Origin: Amanita rubescens | Taxonomy: Eukaryota > Basidiomycota > Agaricomycetes > Agaricales > Amanitaceae | Length of the DNA: 64,000 nt | NCBI GenBank assembly: GCA_015039365.1 | Contig: WION01000005.1 | Coordinates: 682,001-746,000, forward strand | Reading direction: 5' to 3' | In this document: piece after piece, positions 51,342 to 61,949 of the stretch | How the letters are laid out: each line of letters begins with the position of its first letter | Numbering within the stretch: position 1 is the first letter of the stretch | The notes under the pieces: model-generated | Database searches by the model: none | What the model saw: the letters and a program-made list of their open reading frames with translations, nothing else | What the model was told of the DNA's origin: nothing | Translations under genes and position numbers: made by a program

Positions 51342-53164
51342 ATGCGCCGCCTCACACTCTTCGGGCGCGCCATTCTTTTGCTCATTGCCGAGTAAGTATC
51401 TCCAATTGTTAACGATTCAAGCTCAATAGATCCAAGATTGATCGCAAATGCCCTCTGTTGGGTTATCGCAGCGATACTCTTCGCTAGGAGCAGTACTACA
51501 CGGCTTATCATGGACTATGCACTGCTAGCATGGGTCAGTTGTCACATCCCTGGTTTCCACTATTAATATACGACTTCTGTTAGACGTTCGGTCTTCGTCA
51601 TGGTCAGTCACTCTGCTCCCATTTGTCTCTTATCTTTGCCGAGTCGGACCAGCGCTAGATGCAGATCATATCAGGTATGTGTATGCAGTGCCACAAGCGA
51701 TAACATCCTTGGAATAAGTTATCCCCAAGCGCCATAGACAACGCGACCCGGTCCTTAATTGGAATGGGTCAATTACCCGTGACATGTGGATTATATTTTT
51801 CTCTCGGCCATAGTACGATCGTCATTGTCGTAGTAAGTATACTCGTCGCCTTTACCTAACAACAAAGTAACGTAACTCTAGACGGTTGCAATCGCCGTTT
51901 CTTATGGCGTCTATCAACATTTCAACGGCGCGAATAACATAGGTGCTGTAATAGGTTCGCATAAAATTCGCTTTTTTACCCGCGTCCGAATAATCACCCG
52001 CTAGGTGCCTCCGTTAGCGGATCATTCCTTTTCGTCATTGCCGTAGCCAACTCTGTAATTTTATGGAAGCTACTTGTACGTCGGAGAAAGGTACCATAGG
52101 TCCTATTATTTCTAGTCAATGCCTATTTAAATCCCCACAGGACAAGGAACGCGCTCGGCGCATCGCCGCCGGAGAACCTTGCAATGACCCAGAGAATCAA
52201 TCTAACCCAAATCAAAACAGGACAATCATGCTTCGTATCCTCGGACCCGTGATCAATTTTGTCAATCGTCCTTGGAAGGTAAGGCGAAGTATACCTTACC
52301 CAAATTTAGATATGACTGTTTTTAGATGTATCCCGTCGGGGTGCTCTTTGGGTTGAGTAAGTTTGGCGATCATCTACTATATGCTGATATCATTGTAACG
52401 GTGCCAATAGGCTTCGACACAGCATCATCAATTGCTCTAATCGCCGTTACGGCTTTAGCCCATAAGGGGGATAATGGAGTTAGTATTCCATCTTCCGACA
52501 TTATTATCCTTCCGGTAAAGACGCGACTATTCTCCTTGGTGGCATAATAAAACTTTTGCTCTTCACCACAGTTTCTCTTCACCGCGGGCATGACGCTCGT
52601 GGATTCTGCTGATTCGATATTGGTGTTGTACTCGTATGCCGGTTTGCCGAGCACCCCATCCTGGTCATTGCTCACGACAGAAGAGAATGTTGGAAATCAG
52701 ACGATAGATTCTACGGACGCTGACCGTAAAGACGATGATGCATCACCTCTCCAAACGGTTCCTCATGATACCCAAGCTGGAGTAAAGACGAACGCCATGT
52801 CAATGTTAAGTATTATACTAACTCTGATGAGCATCTTGGTCGCATTCAGCATTTCGCTCATAACTATCATGGGCCTGATCGGTGAACGATGCGCTCAATG
52901 CGCCGCCGCCGCTAACGCAGAAGATGGCGGCGGCCTTGCAGGAAGTTGGTGGAGGGCATGGGCAAGGGTGCGTGTAGGTATATTTTGTTTCTCGACTAGT
53001 GATCAACTACCGTCCAGGCCAACAACGATATTGGCTACATTGGTGCGGCCATCGTTGGAATGTTTCTAGTTCTCGGCATTGGATGGGTAGTTGGTATATG
53101 GTTTAGGCGCAGGTCGCGCAGGGGACAGGTAGATGAAACGAACGAAACTTTGTCATCAAATTGA
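51342..53164 (+). CDS. NiCoT (NicO/HoxN) family nickel-cobalt transporter
   Basis: The start at 51342 gives MRRLTLFGRAILLLIAE-LI, then ANALCWVIAAILFARSSTTR and the hallmark TFGLRHALDADHIS across small exons (RHAxDADH metal-binding signature of NiCoT). Next are LIGMGQLPVTCGLYFSLGHS (second signature with LGHS), TIVIVVTVAIAVSYGV, VSGSFLFVIAVANSVILWKL, YPVGVLFGLGFDTASSIALI (FGLGFDT signature) and LFTAGMTLVDSADSILVLYS. An acidic loop and a last TM (IGAAIVGMFLVLGIGWVVGI) with a basic tail follow. It imports Ni2+ or Co2+ across the plasma membrane, for example for urease. All signatures are intact and the exons join in frame. Converges with the SDR gene, with 62 bp between stop codons. Confidence 0.92.
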
Positions 53165-53226
53165 ATTTCTGTATACCATTAACCGTATCGTAACATAGAC
53201 CCATTTTAGAACTGCTTGTTTACTGA

Positions 53227-54477
53227 TTAAATATCTTTGACCTGTTCTTCACACCAATTCCAAAACTCGTGTCCGAGCTGGGGATCCAGCGCGCTTTCTT
53301 TTGCGGACCCTACCCGTGCCCAAGGAACAATGTACTAACGCCAGCATGGGTATTGTCCTACGCGGAAGAGTGGACATATTCTCACCTTGCCATTCAAATT
53401 CTCTGCTTCTGGGCTTGTAGCTGCATATAAATGGCCCAATACACCAAATGACACGGAATAGCAAAATCGATGCTACATGTGCGTAGTGAGCTTCCAGCTT
53501 GCTTTGAGGTTAGTGTCACTCACCCCCAACCAAACTGTTACAGGATTCTGGTTTCGATTAAGCTCTGTCTCGATGTTTCCGGGATTCACAGCTGTCGCCA
53601 CTATTCCCTGATCGCCATACTTTCTAGCAAGCTCTGCGGTAAAAACCATATTGGCCTGCAAAGGGTGTGTGAGAATAAGCGCGATAAGTTCAGTATCAAC
53701 ACTCACGAATTTGCTCTGCATATATAGGAAAAAAGGACCGAGTTTCTTGCGGGCTGGGGAATCTCGAAATGTGTTAAAGTCGATACCGCCAAGTTGGTGC
53801 GCTAAAGATGAGACGGTGACAACTCGAACTTTGTTGCTCGAACTTTTGACCGTCGATAGTAACGTAGGCAATAAAAGTTGTGTCAAGTAAAAGTGCCCCA
53901 AGGCGTTTGTCCCCAATTGCATGTCATAGCCTTGCGCGGTGATCAAGTCGATGGGAGAGAATGCGACACCACTGCGTGTTTTAGTCTAGGATTAGCATTG
54001 TCCGGTGAATCGGAGATGTGGCAAACGAACGCGTTGTTGATTAATATATGGAGTTCCCGTTCCTTACTTGGTTTCCCCTGTAAGATTAGCGTGCATATAT
54101 TCATGTGGCGTAGAAACATTACGTTGTAAATTCTTGAGCGGCTGCCTTGATCGAATGTAAATCTGCCAAGTCACATTGAATAAAGTGCGCTTCGCGTCCT
54201 GTAATATCTTTCAGGTTCGCAATGGCGCGCTCTGTCTTCTCCCCGCCGCGCCCTGCAATGTAGACTTTCGCATTGCGCGACAGGAGAACTTTGACAGTTT
54301 CCTTGCCAATGCCTTGTTTGGCGTTGGTACGCGTTGAGACAGGCTTCGGGTGGACCGCTTACCAGTATTGGCACCAGTTATAAGTATAGTTTTACCAGTG
54401 AGATCTGGAACATCATCGACGCTAAACTGGGATGTGGGAGGGAAGCACTCTCGCAGAGCGGAAAATAATGGAAACAT
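53227..54477 (-). CDS. Short-chain dehydrogenase/reductase (retinol-dehydrogenase-like)
   Basis: The start at 54477 gives [20 protein letters not shown], then [20 protein letters not shown] (NAD(P)-binding TGxxxGIG formed across an intron), [14 protein letters not shown] and [28 protein letters not shown] carries the NxLG motif. The catalytic residues are Ser in [12 protein letters not shown] and YxxxK in [10 protein letters not shown]. The C-terminal half has [20 protein letters not shown] and ends [13 protein letters not shown]. The Gly/Arg cofactor context (IAGRGGEK) suggests NADP. The substrate is unknown; related fungal SDRs act on small aldehydes, ketones or steroids. About 310 residues, complete; no frame break found. 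Confidence 0.88.
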
Positions 54478-54591
54478 GGTTGAATGTATTATTCCTACAT
54501 GGATACATTCAGTAAGACGTAAGAAAGGTGGTCCGTGCACTAAACGCACGTGGCAAGTTAAGAGAAGAGGAGGTGGGATATTATCTCTGTA
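54478..54591. promoter_or_regulatory. Divergent spacer SDR / unknown protein
   Basis: 114 bp between start codons; no element recognised. Confidence 0.35.
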
Positions 54592-57201
54592 ATGGATACC
54601 ACGGCTAGTACCTCTCATCTCATGGATAACCCATCAACGTCACTGGATCAAGTTTCTTCTCTACGAGCAGCTGCTCTGTCTACCCTTCGGGCCGCCAAAC
54701 GAAGAAAACCTGGCGTGGAGAAACTTGTCCCCTCGCGTCCTCCACCTCCAACTTCTATCCAATTGGATTATGGTCTGGATGAAGATCCCCTTCCGAACCC
54801 TCAAGTACCAATCAAGCCTTCATCTCCTGTCCCGGAACCAAACGTGGTGAATTCTAGTTCAAGTCATCCCGAACATGTCTCCCAGGATGTTCAAATGCGT
54901 GAAGAAGGCGAAATAAGTGAAGAAGAAGAAGAAGAAGAGGTCCATCCTCCGGCTCCGCAAGTACTCAAGGAGACGTGCAAGTCTCCGATCAATGAACCCA
55001 AGTCGCCAGCAAAATCAAGTCCATCTGTTCGTCCCTATCCAATTACTGCAGGGGCTAGCAACCGCTCGCCTCCACCCTCAAGACGGATACCTGAAGCTTC
55101 GCCAGTTTCTCCTTTATCTTCTCGACATAGATCAGCCACTCCAAGTGGTCATCGTGTACACTTGTCTACTGCGCAGCTCGCCCTTCTTGCCCTCGACCCG
55201 AATAATGTCAGGCCCGGCCTACAAAGTTGGTAGCAATGTAATAGAAGTAGTCTTGCTAATGAATGTTCCCAACAGTGAATCAACAGCAATACGATACAGC
55301 GAAAGATATCATTCTAGATCTATTGGGATGGGGTGTGCCTCCCGAATATCTTGTCGATTGTGGTCTATCCAGGGAAATCGTCTTTTATGTTTTTGTGGAA
55401 CTTAATCTTCGATTACCACAGAACCTTGATACAGGCGGATTGGTTCCATATACGCCGGAAAGTGTAGCATCAGCACGTCAAGCCGCATCTTTATCTATGT
55501 CACAAGATGCGCATAGACTAGACACGAAATCACCAAGATCCCCCGCATAGCGAAACCTGACAACTGCAGTTTCGATTCCGCCAAAATCGGAAGACATACC
55601 TTCAGCTGCTCCGGCAACTGAAACTTCTGTATTGCCCAACAGTCTGAACGACATGGAGATGCAACGAAAACAAGAATTGCTAGCTCGGAAGAGAGCAGTG
55701 ATAGCGTCCCGCAAGCAGAAGCAGTTGACGAATACAATTTCTGTGTCGCATGGTGGATCATCTCAGGATACACCTGATGAGCCATCATCGGCAGTCTCTG
55801 CTGACGTCGACAGCTTCTTAAAGAGTATTGAAGAGGGACCGACTTCATCTTTTCCCGATGATGATGTGATGGATGTGGATGATATACCTGGTCTTGGTGG
55901 ACTGCTTCCAACTCAATTAAGAGTGACTCCGCCGAAGCACATCACGACTGACGCCTCCATACGAAGATTCGCTCCCTACATTGGCATCTCCAGCGGGCTC
56001 ATCCTATTCTGCTACGGAATCATTACGCCCTGCGATTGAGAAGACGGATTCTGTATCGTCAGTGGACTCTTCAGCGTCTGCTACCAGGGAACATTCGCGT
56101 GGGTCTCCCAGGCATGACAGTCAATCACGACGAGGAGCGAAAAGACCCGTCGCATCTGATTTCGTTGACCTGGATACAAATTCACGATTTTCGGCGACGA
56201 ACGAAAGTGGGTACAAACACGATCATCGTTCAAGAAGAAAAGCAAGGGCGGCGATTGATTTTGGAGGAGTTAGCAATGGTAATCGACGATGTGTGATTGA
56301 CCTCAGTGATAGTGAAGAGGAGACCGAGGATATGCTTCGGCTAACAAGTGAGCATGGACTGGAAAAGGGTAGCTCGCTGCCCACACCAGGGTCATCGGCT
56401 ACACCTCCTATCGTGCCACCAGGGATCAAAGAACCGTTTCAGCTGGAGCTAGAAATCCAGAGGATGAAGGAGCTGATCGCGATGAAAGAGCGGGAACGGC
56501 TGAAAAAGTTAGCCGTGAGTGTGATTTCTGGATTACTTGCGAATCAATGCTTATTGGAGGGGTGGGGTAGTCGAGGGCGCATGGTGCACTCGAGACTCCG
56601 GGAACTGCGGAAAGCATTCCTAAAGTGAAGCAAGAGGAGGCAGATCACAGCCTTGATGTCAAATCACCTTTACCGAGTGACGCCGCTACCGTCCCCAGGA
56701 AGGCAGATCCGACCGTAATTAACGGCAGTGAGCGTTCAAACCCCATTTGGACGCCTCTCTGTGCTAATGTCCCCCTGGGTACAGATAACGGGTCAAGCGA
56801 TGGATCTGTAGCATCTGTCGCAGCAGCATTAGCTGTTACAACGCCAGGCATCGGTTCTCTAGTCTCCCGGTTTCTACACGTGGGATGTGCAGCTGATTGA
56901 TAATAGATGACGATCCGGCAGCCATCAATGAGCAATACGAAGAAGAAGAGGAAGAGGAAGCGATCGAAGGCGAACAAGGCAAGTTGGCCGTTGGTTGTGT
57001 GACGCGGTGCTACTCACGAATTTGCAAATAACATTTCCCGGTGACTATTTGCTTCGGTTATTGCTATTTTCTACTATTTTCCGTTTATGGGAATTGTACT
57101 GGTGCACAGCCGAGGATGTTGTTATGGAAAACGTGGCAAGTGCTTCTTCCGCCTCGAGGCATGGATTCTTTATCCCCTCTGACTCCTTTGTGTGTGTTTA
57201 G
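54592..57201 (+). CDS. Unknown acidic, disordered protein with a small folded helical block
   Basis: The start at 54592 gives MDTTASTSHLMDNPSTSLDQ. A Ser/Pro-rich region with an acidic run (REEGEISEEEEEEE) ends in LSTAQLALLALDPNNVRPGL. After an intron comes the one apparently folded block, QYDTAKDIILDLLGWGVPPE, YLVDCGLSREIVFYVFVELN. Further blocks are QRKQELLARKRAVIASRKQK, VIDLSDSEEE (SUMO-interacting-like), EIQRMKELIAMKERERLKKL (coiled coil) and a late EEEEEEEAIEGEQ exon. I do not recognise the family. The low-complexity, nuclear-looking composition suggests a nuclear scaffold or RNA-related role, which is a guess. An in-frame TAG (55548-55550) and a frame change near 55974 interrupt the reading. 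The last intron (56979-57109) may be GC-AG. Confidence 0.65.
56979..57109 (+). other. Possible GC-AG intron in the unknown acidic-protein gene
   Basis: A 131-nt candidate, GCAAGT...GTGCACAG. Splicing gives EGEQ-AEDVVMENVASASS and a stop at 57201. It is longer than its neighbours and has no family consensus to test it, so it is tentative. Confidence 0.4.
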
Positions 57202-57602
57202 GGTGAAGTAGCGGGGGCGGAGGAGTATTCGACATACTCATCGCCTCTGACTGGGTATCCAGGGTTATCAAATCGGTCACAACGGTTAGAAACAGGGCGG
57301 ATCTGTCAATACGAAATACCTGGGGGCGGGGTGTGCCGGGATTCGGGGTGCCTAGACGTACATCTGTCGGCGGGGCGGGGCGGGCTAAGTAGATAGTGTA
57401 GCGCAACGTGTAGATAAGGGTTGCGGCCGGCCGGAGAGTCGGCCGGAAAGCGGAAGTTTGCGATGTTGCTGTTGTTTGGGGGCTGATAAATGGCTTGAGT
57501 GTTTGAGGCTGATCAACCTTCCCTTTTCGCCCTCTCAAGTCGATTCCTTTTCCGGTCATTGTGTCCGTAACTCCTCTTCTCCGCTGCTCTCTCCCTTCTT
57601 GC
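57202..57602. other. Intergenic, upstream of the MADS-box gene
   Basis: About 400 bp, GC-rich with a local GGCCGGCCGG-type stretch near 57425-57445 and G/C runs at 57320-57380. It is the likely promoter and 5' UTR of the MADS-box gene. Confidence 0.4.
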
Positions 57603-58975
57603 ATGTCTTTTCGCCGCGTCTCTTCCGCTGCGCCCAATTCTTCCTATTCAAATTACCCTCAGTCCGCTCCAATTCATACAAATCAGATTCAACACTACCA
57701 ACCAGCCGACCAGTCTTCTCCAACTTCACCCTCAATGCGTAAGCGTCCCCGTACTCTTGATATGCACCCTCCCGCTCCTCCTTCAACCGACTCCCACCCA
57801 CCAGCGACTCAGGGAACAGCCCCCCAAGTCGCAGATGACGCGTTCATAAATGACCAGGACGCCGTCGATAGTGCCGCCGAGGACGAGGAGGACGAAGAAA
57901 AACCCAAATCAGACAAGAAGGCAGGAAGACGAAAGATCAAGATCGAATTTATTCAGGACAAATCGAGACGTCATATAACGTTCTCCAAAAGGAAAGCAGG
58001 TATGCGACTCTCTCTCTCTACTATATGAGATGTTCACCGCCGTTTAGGTATCATGAAAAAGGCAAATTCTCGTTTTGTCCTTTGCCTTTTGTTTCTAATT
58101 CTCTCACTCTAGGCGTATGAGCTGTCGACCCTGACAGGCACCCAGGTCTTACTTCTCGTCGTTTCCGAGACCGGTCTCGTGTATACGTTCACGACCGCAA
58201 AGCTTCAACCGCTCGTTACCCAACCAGAGGGAAAGAATCTCATTCAAGCTTGTCTCAATGCGCCGCACGGTTCTGTACCTCCTATGCCTATGGGTACTCC
58301 GCTCGGTCGCCCCTCTGGTCCAATGTCCTCTATGCCACCCCCTCCAGGGGCAAATAACCTTCCAGGTGGTCTCTCCATAGGAAATACGGCCTCGGGAAAC
58401 AGTGTCAAGGAGGATGATGACGACGGAGACTAATGACGATGCCGCGCACGGAGGTCGCGCGACTGCTGGTGATAAACGTCGCCGCAGGGCCTCTTCGACC
58501 GCAGGCGCCGCGCCACCCAGCGCGGGAAGCGCTCGCGGCGCAACATCTCCCCATTCTCCAAACTCGAGCATACCCCCACCGCCACTGTCCATTTCCACCG
58601 GTAGCGGCGCCGCGCAGGCTTCCGCCGCCACCCATCAGCAGCAACAGCCACCCCCATCGCAAATTAACATTGGTTCTCCCACGTCTCCGCAACAACAGCA
58701 TCAACAAGTCTCTGCAACTTCCCCACAATACTTCCAACACCTCCTATACCCACCACCCGAGTCAACCACATCACCAAGCCCAGCCGCATGAGACGGCGGG
58801 TATGTATGGTAGTCATATGATATCACCGGGCGGGTACGGATATAGTGGCCCAGGAAGTACGCCTACGCAGGGAGGACAGCCACCTTTGGGAGGTCTAGCC
58901 GCAGCTGCGGCCCAACACAGCCACTGGCCACAGCAGCCACCCGTTGGCCAGGGAAGTCATTACGGAAGGAGATGA
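57603..58975 (+). CDS. MCM1: MCM1/SRF-type MADS-box transcription factor
   Basis: The start at 57603 gives MSFRRVSSAAPNSSYSNYPQ, then an acidic stretch (DSAAEDEEDEEKPKSDKKAG). The type I MADS box is RRKIKIEFIQDKSRRHITFS, KRKAGIMKKAYELSTLTGTQ, VLLLVVSETGLVYTFTTAKL. Fungal Mcm1 binds CC(A/T)6GG boxes with partners and controls mating, cell-cycle and arginine genes. The long Gln/Pro/His-rich C-terminus is a likely activation region. GIMKK comes from a 14-nt exon (58048-58061) between a GT-AG and a GC-AG intron. The C-terminus changes frame twice: at T58431 (DDGD then NDDAAHGG if T is dropped) and near 58732-58736, where HHPSQPHHQAQPHETAGMYG continues to the stop at 58975. Confidence 0.93.
58048..58112 (+). 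other. 14-nt micro-exon (58048-58061) and following GC-AG intron in MCM1
   Basis: The micro-exon GTATCATGAAAAAG is followed by a 51-nt intron 58062-58112, GCAAAT...CTCTAG. Together they rebuild KRKAGIMKK-AYELS, one of the most conserved stretches of the MADS box, so the boundaries are tightly constrained. Confidence 0.85.
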
Positions 58976-61949
58976 GTGGAAGAGGTATATACGGTTCTCA
59001 TCTTGTTCGTGATCGACGCTCACACATTCCAAAAGTGGTTCGCATCATCTCTGGGGCGCAGCTTTTTTTGTATACCCAGAGAAACGTGCGTGTGCAAGAG
59101 AGTGTCTTTTCGTCTAAAAAACTGCAATATGTCTCGACCTATATGCCCTTTTCTCCCCCCCTGCAGCGCGTTCCAATGTATCAAAGCTTTTTCTCCCTCA
59201 TGTCGCTCTCCCAGTAATCGGCGTACGAACGTAAACGCTAAAGCTTGTTCCTCGTTTTCTTTATTCTTTTTGTCACGATTCTCTGCTCTGCTTACTCGAT
59301 CTTCCGTGTAGCATCGCTTTTGTGTTTATATCGTCTCTTCTTGAATGAATGTAGTTATTCGCGCGCGAGCGCAGACACCTTGCCCGCGTGAGTACGTACT
59401 AGATGCTAATGTGGGAACGATCCGGATATGAAATCTCTGCCCGCGTTGCCTCCCTAAGCTAAAAAGGAACGCGTGGTTCACATTTGTTACCGGCCTACCA
59501 ATGGGTTTTTTCCATCATAACGTTATGTAGCGTAGCGTCAAACGCGTTCCAGATCTCAATGTTATATGCTCTCGTGTCCTCTATTAGATCTCTGTACATG
59601 TGAAAAACGGTGTCCGGCGCTTTTTTACCTTTGTGTTCGGGAACCCCGCTTGAACCGGGTGGAGTGCCGCGCTATACGTACTCTAGCTGCGCCAACGCAC
59701 GTTCAGCACATCCGTCGGAGCGCCTCCGTTGGATCGGTGTCATCTAAACCGAATAGAGCATATGGAGATGACTGTTCCTTAGCCCTGGAATATTTCCATT
59801 TATCGAAATATTATATTACATATTGCCGTATACAGTAATTCCGGCCATGACATGACTGAATTGAGATTCCGCGAGATGTACCTTTATATACGTATACGAA
59901 TGAGGCAGGTTTTTGACTTGTGCGGTGCGGCGTGATGCTTACGCTTATCCTAAATTAGGAAAGCATCACTTCAGAATTCCATACCTATCACGACATCTCA
60001 CATCACCATTCCCTCTTCACCCGCATTGACATCGCTTGAGATCGTTTCAATGAAGACGTCAAAAATAAAAACAGGTGATGGACTGATGGATCATCCCAAA
60101 CTACGATACGCGATATTACAAGTATGCCCAAGGTTTCACATCAGGGCATGTTCTGATGTTCTTGAGTCTTTAGACAAAGAGGCGGTGCTGCATCCCATGC
60201 TAAACCTAAAGAGGCCGAACATGACAGGACGGATGAATTCTATTCTTAGGGCGTATTAGTTGGTTTAGCTGCTGAGCTAGACAGTGAAGCTCTTTGGTGG
60301 TGGAGAGCCTTTGTTCAATTCTAAAGCTCTTCGGACCCTCGGGCCTAAACCCATATCGCCATGCCGTGCGGAGAGGGAGGCAGTAGAAAGTTTTGCAAGA
60401 ATAGAAGTTGACAGTTGTGCAGGGTTATCCAAATGATCTCCTGACCACAAAAAGAAGGGGGGACCCAGGTCAGGATGTCGCCCAAGCTTCCCAAATATGG
60501 CATTGCAGCCCGGCGCCCCCTTAAGCTTCCGGTGGGGGGACGCCGTGACCGCATCAATTCAAAGCGTATGGGTTCTGACTCGCCTCTCCGTTGTGTGCTC
60601 ATATGACTCACTTGCTAGCGCTAGAATTACGGCCATTGGCGTGTTGGCGTTCTCGGCATGCGTGCACATGCACACGCACACACAGAGAGAACTCTGAATA
60701 ACGCACGGCGTCTCCCACCCCCGACAGTTCTCCATCGCTGGCCGTGATGTCCCTCTGATACGATCGGGAGGGGAGCAGGGGGAGCTTGCACAGCTCTTCT
60801 CCTCTTATCACCAAGAACAACCCATATCAGGTCAAAAATCTAACTCAGCGAACAATTGTATCTGGGCCCCAAATGAACACCCACCATACCCCCCAAAAAC
60901 GTACATGTTGCAAACAACCCTAGATGAGAAAGGAAACCCAAGTTTCAGGGCGCCGCTCATATAACGGCTTGACGTTTAGCGTCTATTTTAGATCTTGGCT
61001 GGCGCTCATATGACCTCGGTTTCCCGGCGAATTGTGACTCTGTCGTGAGATGAATCAACGCCACCGATCGTGAGAGCGTCCCCAGGCGTCCCCCCAGGAC
61101 AGAGACGGGACAAACGGACAGACAGATCTGACCGACTGGGTGGCAAAGTTCTTTGTGATCAATTTCGGACCTGAAAGTTAAGATAACTGTTATACCTTTG
61201 TTCTAAAATCTCAAATCTCAAAATCTCAATGTATATGGTTGGTATCCATCGCGACGCGCACAAGGTGATAACGGTCTAGGCAACTAGTTGTATGCGGCGA
61301 GTTGGAATGCCGAACACAATGAACTAGTAATCTCCAGTCTTTTTGTTCTGACTAGGGTTTCTTTCGTTCCGAATCCCGGGCCGGAGCGTTGGCTTAGCAA
61401 GCACATGCGTCTTTCCCCATTTAGGACACCCCTTCGTTGCGAGATCCGAACAAAAGCGCCTCGAGGACGACGAAGGACGGGAGAAGGAAAAAAGAAGAAA
61501 GGGCAACGGCTATAATCTGCATTGCATTGTTACTGATACAACAATTTAGTTAATTTTTTTCTGTTGAACGAGCGTAAATAAATAACAAAGGTAGGTGTGG
61601 GGTGGGGGTAAAAACAGAGTAATAGAGATTATGTGCCAAAAAAGGCAATGAAATCCGAAAGTTGATGAAATAAATTAGATGCGAGGTTCACAGCTAAGAC
61701 AGCGACTGTGCAAGAAAGGAAAATTATCTACCTTGTTGGGCGAAGAGCCAGATCAGGGAGGGTATGGATATGAAAAGGAGTGACGCATAGGGACGCGCAA
61801 AGGCAATGTGCCCAAAGTACGCATTAGGACGGATATCCAAAGAAGCTTCCTGGAAAAAGTAAAAAAATTAGTTATATGTAATATAGCAAAAAAAAAAAAA
61901 GTTCATTTTGGTATGCGTTAGTGCAAGTGAGGGGGAAGAAATGCATTAA
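58976..61949. other. Gene-poor interval of about 3 kb
   Basis: No supported gene between the MCM1 stop and the methyltransferase 3' end. 58976-59350 is probably the MCM1 3' UTR and 61600-61949 the A-rich 3' region of the methyltransferase gene. A short CA/GA simple repeat lies at 60666-60690 and repeated TCTCAAA units at 61206-61230. The short open frames have no family resemblance and no adjoining exons. No tRNA, rRNA or transposon ends seen. Confidence 0.5.

Noticed and set aside
61340..61400. Possible tRNA T-arm (GTTCCGAATCCCGGG)
   Set aside because: No matching acceptor stem, anticodon arm or A-box at the right distance.
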